Shown here one piece after another: positions 1 through 8,987 of a stretch of DNA of 64,000 nt; position 1 is the first letter of the stretch; each line of letters opens with the position of its first letter. A program made the position numbers and the translations under genes. Under the pieces are notes generated by a model. It saw only the letters and a program-made list of their open reading frames with translations. It was not told the DNA's origin and ran no database searches. Location: NCBI RefSeq assembly GCF_900091655.1, contig NZ_LT594621.1:1922001-1986000 (forward strand). Direction: 5' to 3'. Source of the DNA: Culturomica massiliensis. GTDB taxonomy: Bacteria; Bacteroidota; Bacteroidia; Bacteroidales; Marinifilaceae.

Positions 1-20
1 CGCACCACTATTTTGAATCC

Positions 21-463
21 CTAATCTTTGTCGTAAGCATCGGGGGACTCTGTAAATTTCCAAGACAGGTATTTTTCAATCTTCTCTGTCAATTCTATCA
101 TTAAATCTGATTGTCCCATATACTCAGCAAATTGAGAGAAAGCCTTTTGTAATCTATCTTGGATTCTTTATGATACTGATAATCTGTATCCAACAGTTTC
201 TCTCTATACTTGAACAGTTGGTCTTTAATGAAGTTGGGAAGATTGATAATACTATTAGCGAGACACATACACCAATTTTCCAAATCTTTTACTGATTTAA
301 TTTGTTCAAAAGTAACATCAAAGAGCTTATCAGATACCTTCCCTATATCCTCATAAGCACCAAACCATTCAGAAATGAATTGCCAAAATACCTGTCTGTT
401 ATATAAATCCTCAGCCTTTAATTTCCCACACAACATACAGATATACAAATAAATACAATTCAT
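21..463 (-). pseudogene. Hypothetical protein gene, probably frameshifted
   Basis: I do not recognise the family. An open frame begins at the ATG at 463 and stops at 101 (120 codons). A second frame on the same strand continues the protein-like sequence from about position 165 to a TAG at 21, reading through segments such as FAEYMGQSDLMIEL and EKIEKYLSWKF. The simplest reading is one protein of about 145 residues broken by a single-base indel near 160-175, where the first frame changes to low-quality sequence after HKES. It is rich in Trp, Phe and Lys, with no signal peptide. It lies left of the tRNA-like fragment and probably belongs to an accessory element extending out of the window. A real 120-aa protein is the alternative. 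Confidence 0.45.
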
Positions 464-477
464 ATTTCAACGTCTGG

Positions 478-519
478 GGGGGCGAGTGGTCGCTGGTTTA
501 AATCCTGTTATCCCGACAA
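478..519 (+). other. tRNA 3'-end-like fragment, possible attachment-site remnant
   Basis: The segment contains GGTTTAAATCC followed by a TATCCCGACA end, which resembles a T-arm plus acceptor 3' strand of a tRNA. No matching 5' half (GTCGGGA with D-arm and anticodon arm) is present in the 450 bases upstream, so it is not a complete tRNA gene. A 3' tRNA fragment beside a hypothetical accessory gene is what an integrative element leaves at one end when it uses a tRNA gene as target. The partner site would lie outside the window. Confidence 0.4.
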
Positions 520-541
520 TAAAAAAACAATTGATTATCAG

Positions 542-583
542 AGGGGGGTAAATCAAACAATAGATTTACAGCCCCTTTTTTCT
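542..583 (+). terminator. Rho-independent terminator after the tRNA-like fragment
   Basis: GGGGTAAATC and GATTTACAGCCCC form a stem with one bulge around an AAACAATA loop, followed by six T. Its position just after the tRNA-like end fits a tRNA terminator carried with the attachment site. Confidence 0.6.
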
Positions 584-689
584 TGCCTTAAAAGCAACAA
601 TTTTGTACTGAAATCCATGTAAATTTGGCAAATAAAATAGCAAAACACAGCAAATTTTATCCATTATCACATCATTTGAAACTTATCTT

Positions 690-3326
690 TCAAAAGACCT
701 TAAACCGGACTCGAAATAAAATTTCCGAGGAACGTAAACGATAATCTGAATAGTAACTGCTCACATCATTATAAGAATAGTTTATAAATCGCCTCGTATT
801 GAAAATATTGTTCCAGTCAAGCATAAAATCTACCCGTTTAAATCCATATTTTAACCCGATATTTCCAAACCATGACGAACGGTCTGAAGATTCCAGCAAA
901 CTATTATAATAATGATTGAACGACAGATTCAGAACTAATTTTTTCATAGGAATAAAAGAGGCGGATATATCTTGTGCAAGATAATGGATCGCCGGCATTC
1001 GGGCTGCTGCGATTTTATTACGACTTTGATTATAACTTATTTTATATTTAATAACGGCGAATTTTCCGATATCCGTGACAACGGAAGGAGATATGGAAAA
1101 CAAACGGGATTTAACTTTAGAAATCAGTCCCTGATTCAAGACGATATACCGATTAACGGTATAACCTGTACTCAACTTCACCTCGGAACGAAGGACATCG
1201 ATACTTTGCCCCAACGAATAGTTAATTCCGTAAGAATGCCATGTATTGGAACGACGAATACTCGTCGTATGACTCAAAATACCATCATAATATATATCCC
1301 TGAGCCTGTTTCTCCATAAATTGGAGTACGATAGACGAACCGATGTAAACAGTGTCGTAAATGGATTTTTGTAATTGAGATATACGAATGCATTCAACTT
1401 ACGCTCCTCGCTCATCAAACCGCCAGTACGGTTCATGGTGCGGTAAGTCGTCATTATATACCCCCGGTAATCCTCTTCGATACCTCCAAGATTATTGGCA
1501 TATGAGACGTTGGAAAACAAACTGATACGGGGACTAAAAGGGCATTCTACCGAAAGAAAAGGAGCATACAGCACATTGCCTTTCCGCTGCTCCTTATGCC
1601 TGACCTCGTCGCTCCTGTCAAGCATCAGATAAGTTACGGGCAAAGAAAGTTGGGTGTTAAGCTTTGCAGATATCTTGAACATAAACGTCGGTGTTATCTT
1701 CAACCCGATCTCGTTGCGTATAAAATCATTGCGCACACTGTCGGCGGCTATCGGCATCCAAGGAATACCGGCATAAAGACGGGAACGAAGATGATAACGA
1801 TTATAAAAAACACCCGCAGTATACCATGCGGTTATACGTTGTTTATCAATCCCACCGGAAATATATACTTTTGTCGCCAGGTAATCATAAACGACCTTTT
1901 GGAGCATTGACGAATCCGAGACTTGGTTATCTGTAAGTAAAGAAGCAAAAGAAGACGGAACGACACGCAAAAAATTATTCCGGTAAGTATAGGCAAACGA
2001 TGCTCCCATCCGGTATCTCTTATTTCCTTTTCTGTGTATATACTCAAAATCATTCCCGATGTGAAAAGAAGGTAAGTTCAGATATTGCGAAACAGGAGGC
2101 GGCTTTATATCCGCTACATCGCTGTTCCGGCTGTTCCACTTAGTCGATACGTTCAAGGTATTATTCAAAAAATAATCTTCCGTATTCCCTTCCAGAGTAA
2201 AAGAACCTTCCAGTTCCCGTTTTAAAAATTTCATATCGATATCCTCCGCGATATGAATCGTATCGGCATCTTCCAAAAAGATATCGCGTTTGGAATAACT
2301 GTCGCTTTTCTGCTTATCATATATAAAACTCAGATTTCCTGTCAAGGTCATCTCCTTTTTCAATGTTCTTAAATCATTCAAGGAAATCAGGTGGGCATCA
2401 TTAAACAAAAAATGCTGTTCCTTAATTTGAGGAGCAGACGGTAATTGTACAGACAGCAATTCCCTGTCAGAGGTCTCGGGAGCATCGTAAAAAGACACCA
2501 GTTCGCGGGTAATATCACGCCCCGTATTATCCCCTTTATACACAAGCATATTCTGCTGGGTTCGGGTAAACCGCATACCGACCAGTTCGTTACTGAACAA
2601 GGCTGGGGGCAATCCAAACCCAAGCTGTGCCGACGCAAAAAAAGCCCCCAAAGCCGACTCTTTAAGTTTTAAATTGATCGCAGCGGCTTCAGGTAATTCC
2701 ATATCCTTCAACACCCTCACAGGTTGGTGGTTCTCCAGTACCTGTACCGTTGCAACATCAGACGCATCTATATTATTGGTCGCAATGCCGTATTTACCTT
2801 TCAGCAAATCAAGCCCTTCCACATAGAACTTGCTGATCGCCTTATTTTGATACAGAATTTGTCCGGAAGGCAACACCTGGATACCTGGAAGTTTTTTTAA
2901 TACATCACCGATACTGCGATCGGTCGCATCCACAAAACCGGCTACCGAATAATTGAGTGTATCACCGGTCTGCCTGATCTTAGGAGCCTTTACAATAACT
3001 TCTTTTAACTCCGTCGTTTTTTCCGTTACCCGGAATTCCACAAATCCGACGTCGCTTTTGACTAGTCTGGACTGCGTCTCGATTGTCATTGCTCTTACAG
3101 AAATGACAACAGAATCCGGCATCAAGTCCTTTTTTAAAAAAAACGTTCCGTCATCGGCAGTCATCGTATAAGCCAGAATGTTTTGTGAACCAATGGGATG
3201 TAGGGTAACCGTGGCAAGCGGAACCGGTTTCAATGTCTTTCTATCCACTACCCGTCCTTTTATTTCTTTTTGAGCAAAAGAAAACAAGGGAAGTAAAAAT
3301 AGAAAAACAACCAACTGATATTTCAT
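690..3326 (-). CDS. TonB-dependent receptor-like outer-membrane beta-barrel protein
   Basis: 878 aa. Signal peptide at about residues 1-18 (FLLPLFSFA-Q). A carboxypeptidase-regulatory-like domain follows (about 19-105, starting KEIKGRVVDRKTLKPVPLATV), then a TonB plug-like segment (about 110-225, with IGDVLKKLPGIQVLPSGQI and YVEGLDLLKGKYG), then a long beta-barrel ending in a terminal Phe. This is the layout of Bacteroidetes outer-membrane receptors that import or bind large ligands using TonB energy. The ligand is unknown. The gene sits 85 bp downstream of the GLPGLI gene on the same strand, a pairing common in this phylum, and they probably form an operon. Unlike SusC-type receptors there is no SusD partner nearby. 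Confidence 0.85.
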   Translation of the reverse strand: MKYQLVVFLFLLPLFSFAQKEIKGRVVDRKTLKPVPLATVTLHPIGSQNILAYTMTADDGTFFLKKDLMPDSVVISVRAMTIETQSRLVKSDVGFVEFRVTEKTTELKEVIVKAPKIRQTGDTLNYSVAGFVDATDRSIGDVLKKLPGIQVLPSGQILYQNKAISKFYVEGLDLLKGKYGIATNNIDASDVATVQVLENHQPVRVLKDMELPEAAAINLKLKESALGAFFASAQLGFGLPPALFSNELVGMRFTRTQQNMLVYKGDNTGRDITRELVSFYDAPETSDRELLSVQLPSAPQIKEQHFLFNDAHLISLNDLRTLKKEMTLTGNLSFIYDKQKSDSYSKRDIFLEDADTIHIAEDIDMKFLKRELEGSFTLEGNTEDYFLNNTLNVSTKWNSRNSDVADIKPPPVSQYLNLPSFHIGNDFEYIHRKGNKRYRMGASFAYTYRNNFLRVVPSSFASLLTDNQVSDSSMLQKVVYDYLATKVYISGGIDKQRITAWYTAGVFYNRYHLRSRLYAGIPWMPIAADSVRNDFIRNEIGLKITPTFMFKISAKLNTQLSLPVTYLMLDRSDEVRHKEQRKGNVLYAPFLSVECPFSPRISLFSNVSYANNLGGIEEDYRGYIMTTYRTMNRTGGLMSEERKLNAFVYLNYKNPFTTLFTSVRLSYSNLWRNRLRDIYYDGILSHTTSIRRSNTWHSYGINYSLGQSIDVLRSEVKLSTGYTVNRYIVLNQGLISKVKSRLFSISPSVVTDIGKFAVIKYKISYNQSRNKIAAARMPAIHYLAQDISASFIPMKKLVLNLSFNHYYNSLLESSDRSSWFGNIGLKYGFKRVDFMLDWNNIFNTRRFINYSYNDVSSYYSDYRLRSSEILFRVRFKVF

Positions 3327-3411
3327 ACATCAAATATGCTGTGACAAAACCGACACGTTCGAACTCCCAATAATTCTTTCCGTTCTGAATATAGCAGAAA
3401 AGCTTACCGGT

Positions 3412-4296
3412 TTAATCTCCTCTTTCCAATGAAAAATAAGTAACCGGATTCTTCGTCCTGTAATAAACAACCCCTCCGTTTTCCACAAAACCAACAGATA
3501 TATATCTCCTTTCATTCCTTTTAAAGTCACTCAATTCTTTCAAATTACAGGGAATTTTCTTTCTATCGGTCGGTATCAAAATTTCATCACGGACATTTTG
3601 CAACCCGATAACTTCCCAACAAAACTGCCCTTCCGTATCCTGTACCTTTAATATCATGCCCGGAAGTCCGTAAAATTTCCACGGTCCGTCGTTTATCGGA
3701 ATATCCAATGTAAACCAGGCAACATAAGTTCTTCCCCGGAAAGTAGCCGATGCCTTTTGGCAAAGATAATTCAACACGGTCGATGTATCACTACTCATCT
3801 TCCAAGCCTGGGGAGGGATGTTCTCCGTCAACTGAAAATAAGTTTCCGTATCAAAGCCTTCCAAAGGTCCCTCATCAATCGTCACGACCTCTTCCTTATC
3901 TCTCTTTTTATAAATCCGGTAAGATTGTCCTTTACCTGCATCCAAAACATCGTATACCTGCTTTTGAGCTTCCAACCGCACCTGCAAAGCATTTTCATCC
4001 ACACTTAAAGTAATTTTATGATTGACAGGTTCCGTAAATCGAATGGCTGCAAGCGAATCCCTCCGGTTTTTATTCCAATCGTAATATACAGACCCGTTCA
4101 TCCCGACCTCCAGTGCCATCGTATCGGTAATATAAACCGACTCGCGATCTTTCACAGCTTGTTGGGTAAATGTATAAACCAGCCGCAAAACAACCGGTTC
4201 CCCCACCTCCGGCTCTACAGTCCTCTCCTGCGCAACAACCGCTTGATTGCCCAATACAAACAAAAAACAAAGCAGAATAAATAATTTTACTTTCAT
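3412..4296 (-). CDS. GLPGLI family secreted protein
   Basis: 294 aa from the ATG at 4296, which gives a clean signal peptide (MKVKLFILLCFLFVLG, cleaved near AVVAQ). Upstream in-frame starts would add 16 poorly coding residues. The family signature appears as YGLPGMILKVQD at about residue 210. The family (TIGR01200) consists of secreted Bacteroidetes proteins of unknown function, usually next to TonB-receptor-like genes, as here. It is the first gene of the operon with the receptor at 690-3326. The promoter region upstream (4463-4558) shares repeats with the promoter of the lipoprotein gene at 7205-8671. Confidence 0.85.
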   Translation of the reverse strand: MKVKLFILLCFLFVLGNQAVVAQERTVEPEVGEPVVLRLVYTFTQQAVKDRESVYITDTMALEVGMNGSVYYDWNKNRRDSLAAIRFTEPVNHKITLSVDENALQVRLEAQKQVYDVLDAGKGQSYRIYKKRDKEEVVTIDEGPLEGFDTETYFQLTENIPPQAWKMSSDTSTVLNYLCQKASATFRGRTYVAWFTLDIPINDGPWKFYGLPGMILKVQDTEGQFCWEVIGLQNVRDEILIPTDRKKIPCNLKELSDFKRNERRYISVGFVENGGVVYYRTKNPVTYFSLERGD

Positions 4297-4650
4297 ACAC
4301 AACATAATTTTCGGTTTCAATACCAATGACTTATTATCTTGCAACTTAATAATAATTATTTAGGATGCAAACACTAAATTCCCAAACAACGCAAAGTCTC
4401 TGTCTGATCATTCTCCATGAACATTTATCCAATCGTATAAAAACCTGATCTTTTTACAGATAATAAATATACATTTTTAACCACGAAGCGATCTAACCAA
4501 AACCTATTATTTATCTATCCAATCTAACCAAAACCACGTCTCCAATCTAATCGAAATTATAAATTTTCGACTGAATTTTTGGCGTTGGCTCTATTTACAA
4601 ATCTTTAAACCCGCCTTCGGTTCACAACCATCGCTCTTTCAGCAATTTCT
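4297..4650 (-). promoter_or_regulatory. Upstream regulatory region of the GLPGLI/receptor operon with direct repeats
   Basis: No gene is visible. Direct repeats ATCTAACCAAAACC lie at 4492-4505 and 4523-4536 (31 bp apart), with a third copy, ATCTAATCGAAAT, at 4546-4558. Read toward the operon on the minus strand, TGTATATTTATT at 4474-4463 resembles a Bacteroidetes -7 element. The same arrangement occurs at 8778-8851. I infer binding sites for a shared regulator, possibly the response regulator at 10169-10849. Confidence 0.55.
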
Positions 4651-5514
4651 TTATGGGCATAAAAGACGTTCAATCAGTCGCAAATCGTCTGTGATAATAT
4701 CTCCGCTCCCTTGCATTTGTTGAGTTATAGGTAATATTTTACCATAATTTGTCTTCATACCATCGGGGAAATTTATTTCGACAACATAAAACCCTTCCGC
4801 AGTCGGAACCCTTGAAACACTTTCTACTTTTCCGAAAAAATAATCAATTGGGCAATCAGGATTGATGTAATAAAAACCAGATTCCCATCGCGGATACCTA
4901 CGTCGACCAACGACTGAGTAAGAAACGGAAAAATAAATTGCAGTATACTCACCACCACCATCCCCAATACCAATTGTACAAATTGGCTTTTATAAGGTGT
5001 CAGATAACGAAGAAAAAAACGAAGACTACGGTGTTTACACTCCTCCTTCTCATCCTCATGGTTGTAAAATTCCGGACCGGGTTGTAAAAGCAATATGACA
5101 CCGTTATTTTCATTATTCTTTGACGTACTTATCCAACATTTTTAAAATCCATTTCGTTATACACGACCAAACCCAAGGCGGGATCAGCAACAAATATCCG
5201 ATGACCATTATTTTTATCTTTTTTTATATCATAACATACAACAAAATGGTTTTGCCTCCAATGCACGATACACGGTAACAAGGCATCTGTTACCAATTGT
5301 TCAAATGAAATATTATCCCCGATGTTCGAAAACCGATCCGCTCTGCAGCATCGCTTATTCCCAACATCGACACACCTTCGCGCGTAATAAATGAATACTG
5401 ACGCAAAGTTTGAAGACTATAATGTTTCCCATAATACCTGACAATCATACGCAAGCAAGTGGGACCGCAATCCATCGCATCGAGTTGGATATAGGAAGGA
5501 AATTTTTTCATCAT
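4651..5514 (-). pseudogene. Decayed C39-peptidase peptide exporter fused by deletion to an HlyD C-terminus
   Basis: The reading starts as a C39 bacteriocin-processing peptidase: YIQLDAMDCGPTCLRMIVRY with the catalytic Cys, then in another frame VHWRQNHFVVCYD with the catalytic His and VADPALG with the Asp. The first frame break is near 5318. Another frame change follows near 5130 (LLLQPGPEFYNHEDE), leading into the first transmembrane part of an ABC exporter (LRYLTPYKSQFVQLVLGMVV). At about 4850 this runs into a different frame reading YFFGKVESVSRVPTAEGFYV and LPITQQMQGSGDIITDDLRL, the C-terminus of an HlyD-type membrane-fusion protein, ending with TAA at 4653-4651. The ATPase domain and most of HlyD are gone. 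Intact versions export GG-leader peptides. It lies 18 bp downstream of a thioredoxin-like lipoprotein gene. Confidence 0.85.
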
Positions 5515-5532
5515 TTCGGAAAAATTTTCCGG

Positions 5533-7035
5533 TTAATTCAATAAACGCTTTGTAGCTATAATTTCAGAAGGTCTTTTAGCCTGTTTCTCTACAATGTGTC
5601 CGTTTTTATCAATAAGCATATACCAAGGGATTGAAAAAGATTTTTTTTCATTTCCACCCGGATTTTTACCATCTAAATAAAGTTTATTCAAATCATCGAT
5701 AAAAGCCTGGTTTGCCCGAAAATGAATACCTCTTAAATTATACGCATAAACAAGTGCCTTCCATTTTTTATCCTGATTATTATTATCCAATGATATATAA
5801 AGAGGGATTATATCATGTTGTTCTAAAATTATTTCCAAAGAATCCTTGTATTGAAATTCTCCCCGGCAAGGACCACAGGTAATTCTCCATATATCAACAT
5901 ACAATTTTTTCCCTCTCAATTGAAAAATCAACTCCGAAAAGCTATTGATACGGTCTCCGGCTTCGATAAAATAAATCGAAGAATCCAGCTTATTTCCTGA
6001 ATAAAACAATATCGCTCTATTCATATAATACTGAAAATATTGAAGATAATGACTTGCCGGATACTTTTCCTTAAAGTATTCAAAAGCAGGTACACTTGCC
6101 TCAACTACATCGTTATTTTCAGGTCCTGCCCTGTATATTAAAAGAGCTAAAGCTGATTCTAAGGCTTCATCCGAAAAAGATTGTCTGATTTGTTCAAACC
6201 AAAAAGAAAAATGCGAATCTGCATTTATTAAACTCTCTATATTATCTCTATTTATGTGTTTTGCAAAATATTGTTTATAAAATTTAGTATACATAGACAA
6301 TGCATACTTCGTCCATGAAGGAGATTTCATCAGATTTTTGTCATCCGGTTTATACCGGTCAAAAATATTTTGCAACTGCTTCATCGTATTTTCCTCTGCC
6401 AGAATGCTATTATCTGTTTTCGGACTCCTGTATATTTTTAGCATATCTTGCAAATACAACTCTGCTGAAATCGAAGCATAAAAACAATCTCTGTCACCAG
6501 CTATTAATTTATAAAAGGATCGGGTAATTTTTTTGTTATCCAGCAACTTTTTAAACCCGGTCAATTCTTCCTGTTTAACTTTTTCAATCATCTCATCACG
6601 GGAAAAAGTATCATTTTCAAAAAACGCCCCCCAATCCATTGCCATCGGCCTTAAGCCTTCATTCCATACAGATTGATACAATTCAATCCCTGCTTCGTTC
6701 GGCCCATAGGCTAAAAGTCCATTATTTTCATCAATAGATATTTTGTACTTCTCCCCCGGCTGTAAAGGCAAAAGATATTTATATCTGGAACCGGAAGTTC
6801 TGATAAAAATAAACCGCCCCTCTTTCAAATCGAGTCTTAATTCAAATCTTCCCTGATCATCCGGTACAAGCGTATCCAAAAAACCATCATAACACACCGC
6901 CAAATCAGGATTGCTATACAATAATTTCGTCTGTTTATCAATCGTACCGCTGATGGTTGTCGTATGGTTTGTACAACTGGAAATAAAAAATAAACCGATC
7001 AGGAAGACAGAAAGGAATAGGACATTTCTATACAT
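5533..7035 (-). CDS. Thioredoxin-like (TlpA-type) lipoprotein, copy 1
   Basis: 500 aa from the ATG at 7035 (MYRNVLFL), which starts a lipoprotein signal peptide with lipobox FISSC. Upstream in-frame residues look non-coding, and the paralogue starts at the same place. The N-terminal part is an uncharacterised region beginning TTTISGTIDKQTKLLYSNPD, a long helical middle follows, and a C-terminal thioredoxin fold carries TCGPC at residues about 385-389. Most TlpA-type proteins have WCxPC, so the Trp is replaced by Thr while both redox Cys are kept. It is a close tandem duplicate of 7205-8671. The role, perhaps disulfide reduction for an exported or imported peptide at the envelope, is inference. 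It is followed directly by the decayed exporter. Confidence 0.8.
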   Translation of the reverse strand: MYRNVLFLSVFLIGLFFISSCTNHTTTISGTIDKQTKLLYSNPDLAVCYDGFLDTLVPDDQGRFELRLDLKEGRFIFIRTSGSRYKYLLPLQPGEKYKISIDENNGLLAYGPNEAGIELYQSVWNEGLRPMAMDWGAFFENDTFSRDEMIEKVKQEELTGFKKLLDNKKITRSFYKLIAGDRDCFYASISAELYLQDMLKIYRSPKTDNSILAEENTMKQLQNIFDRYKPDDKNLMKSPSWTKYALSMYTKFYKQYFAKHINRDNIESLINADSHFSFWFEQIRQSFSDEALESALALLIYRAGPENNDVVEASVPAFEYFKEKYPASHYLQYFQYYMNRAILFYSGNKLDSSIYFIEAGDRINSFSELIFQLRGKKLYVDIWRITCGPCRGEFQYKDSLEIILEQHDIIPLYISLDNNNQDKKWKALVYAYNLRGIHFRANQAFIDDLNKLYLDGKNPGGNEKKSFSIPWYMLIDKNGHIVEKQAKRPSEIIATKRLLN

Positions 7036-7184
7036 ATCATACACAATTAAAGTTATAACACAACCCCAGGTTCCGGTCATTGATATTGATTTTGATTTAC
7101 AATGTTCCTCCAATAAACACCCAATTTAAAATCATAAACTCAATTTTGTCGTTCAGTATTCAAGTAAATCCGATGATCTTCCCC

Positions 7185-7206
7185 AAAAACCGGAAAATTT
7201 CCGGTT
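7185..7206 (-). terminator. Palindromic terminator at the end of lipoprotein copy 2
   Basis: AACCGGAAA and TTTCCGGTT form a near loop-less 9-bp palindrome that overlaps the stop codon of the gene at 7205-8671 and is followed on the minus strand by five T. A decayed version of the same palindrome (AACCGGAAAATTTTTCCG) follows the stop of copy 1 at about 5536-5519, so the duplicated unit included its terminator. Confidence 0.6.
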
Positions 7207-8671
7207 AATCCGATAAACGTTTTGTAGCTACGATTTCAGAAGGTCTCCTGGCATGTTTTTCTAAAATATTTCCATTTTCATCGATAAGCATATACCAGGG
7301 GATTAAAAAAGATTTTTTCCCTTTTTCTCCCCCCCAATACAATTTCAAATCATCGATAAAAGCCTGGTTTGCCCGAAAATGAAACCCTTTTAAATGATTA
7401 GCATAAACAAGGGCCTTCCATTTTTTATTCTGGTTTTCATTATCCAATGATATATAAAGAGGGGTTATATCATGCTGCTCTAAAATTATTTCCAAAGAAT
7501 CCTTGTATTGAAATTCTTTTCTACAAGGAGCGCACCAGGTTGCCCATACATCAACATACAATTTTTTCCCTTTAAACCGGGAAATCAATGCTGATAAACT
7601 GTTTATACTATCACTGTTTTCGGTAAAGCGGATCGAAGGATCGGATTTATTCCCCGTGTAAAGCTCTATCGTTTCATTCATTTGTTCTTCAAAATAGTTA
7701 AGATAAGGACTGACAGGATATTTTTCTTTAAAATACCGATAAGCCGGAATACTCGACTCTACCTCTGAACCTTTTCTGTATATTAAAAGAGCCAAGGCCG
7801 ATTCTAAACGATTACCCGAAAAAGATTGCTTTGTCTGTTCAAACCAAAAAGAAAAATGCTGTTCAGGATCTATTAAGCTTTCTATACGGTCCCGGTCGAT
7901 ATGCTTTTTTAAGTATTGCAGATAAATTTCCGTATACATAAACAATGCATACTCTGTCCATGAAGGAGATTTTATAAAATCTTTATCATCCGGTTTATAC
8001 CGGTCAAAAATATTTTGCAACTGCTTCATCGTATTTTTCTCTGCCAAAATACTCTCGTCGGTTTCCGGCCTCCTATATATTGCCAACATATCCCATAAAT
8101 TCAACCAAGCCGCAACAAAAGCATAAAAACAATCTCTGTCATCATTTATTAATTTATAAAAGGACGAAGTAATTTCCTTATCGTCCAGTAATTTTTTGAA
8201 TTGGGTTAATTCTCCTTGCTTGATCTTTTTAATCATTTCATCACGGGAGAGTGTATCATTTTTAAATATACTCCATTTCATTGTATATGGATCATAATTC
8301 AATACGGATTGATACAGTGCTATCCCTTCTTTATTTGCTCCATCAACCGAAAATTCGTTGTTTTTACCGATAGATATTTCGTAATGTTCCCCCGGCAAAA
8401 CAGGAATAAAATATTTATTTCGGGAATCAGGCATTTTTAAAATCATAAACCTCCCTTCTTTCAAATTGAATTTTAATTCAAACCTTCCCTGATCATCCGG
8501 TACAAGCGTATCCAAAAAATTATCAAAGCACACTGCCAAATCCGGATTGCTATACAATAACTTCGTCTGTTTATCAATCGTACCGCTAATGGTTGTCGTA
8601 CGGTTTGTACAACTGACCAGGAATACTAAACCTGTTAAAAATACCAAAAGAGAGAAAACCTTTCTGTACAT
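7205..8671 (-). CDS. Thioredoxin-like (TlpA-type) lipoprotein, copy 2
   Basis: 488 aa. Lipoprotein signal peptide (MYRKVFSLLVFLTGLVF, lipobox LVSC). The same three-part layout as copy 1: a beta-rich N-terminal domain starting TTTISGTIDKQTK, a long helical middle and a C-terminal thioredoxin fold with the canonical WCAPC at about residues 379-383. Long stretches are identical to copy 1, for example LYSNPDLAVC and FRANQAFIDDL, so the duplication is fairly recent. The redox lipoprotein probably faces the periplasm or the outer-membrane inner leaflet. Its promoter region shares direct repeats with the GLPGLI/receptor operon. Substrate unknown. Confidence 0.85.
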   Translation of the reverse strand: MYRKVFSLLVFLTGLVFLVSCTNRTTTISGTIDKQTKLLYSNPDLAVCFDNFLDTLVPDDQGRFELKFNLKEGRFMILKMPDSRNKYFIPVLPGEHYEISIGKNNEFSVDGANKEGIALYQSVLNYDPYTMKWSIFKNDTLSRDEMIKKIKQGELTQFKKLLDDKEITSSFYKLINDDRDCFYAFVAAWLNLWDMLAIYRRPETDESILAEKNTMKQLQNIFDRYKPDDKDFIKSPSWTEYALFMYTEIYLQYLKKHIDRDRIESLIDPEQHFSFWFEQTKQSFSGNRLESALALLIYRKGSEVESSIPAYRYFKEKYPVSPYLNYFEEQMNETIELYTGNKSDPSIRFTENSDSINSLSALISRFKGKKLYVDVWATWCAPCRKEFQYKDSLEIILEQHDITPLYISLDNENQNKKWKALVYANHLKGFHFRANQAFIDDLKLYWGGEKGKKSFLIPWYMLIDENGNILEKHARRPSEIVATKRLSD

Positions 8672-8987
8672 ACTATGATCGTATTAAATTATAAAATAAA
8701 CCCAAAGGCTGACAAAGTAGCAAAAGAAGCTATCACTCATATTTTGCTTTTTAAATAAATTAATGTATATTTATGGCAATAAATATACAATACAATTCGC
8801 TATAATTATCTAATTAAAATACAAAATTCACCTAATCAATCTAATCAAAATATATTATTTCAATTAAATTTGCACTACACAAACAACTCACAATCAACAA
8901 ATAACTAATTCAATCATGAATTATTCGAATAATATAGTTCATTATTTTAGTATAATATTTATCACTTGATATATAATATTATAATAC
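8672..8987. promoter_or_regulatory. Divergent promoter region between lipoprotein copy 2 and the histidine kinase
   Basis: No gene is visible. ATCTAATTAAAAT (8808-8820) and ATCTAATCAAAAT (8839-8851) are direct repeats exactly 31 bp apart, and AATAAATATACA at 8778-8789 is the minus-strand -7-like element. The spacing from -7 to first repeat matches that upstream of the GLPGLI operon within 1 bp. On the kinase side there is a perfect 14-bp palindrome ATTATTCGAATAAT at 8920-8933. These are plausible autoregulatory and target sites for the response regulator encoded downstream. Confidence 0.55.

Noticed and set aside
478..519. Complete tRNA gene
   Set aside because: Only a T-arm and 3' acceptor-like sequence is present. 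No 5' acceptor, D-arm or anticodon arm can be found upstream.
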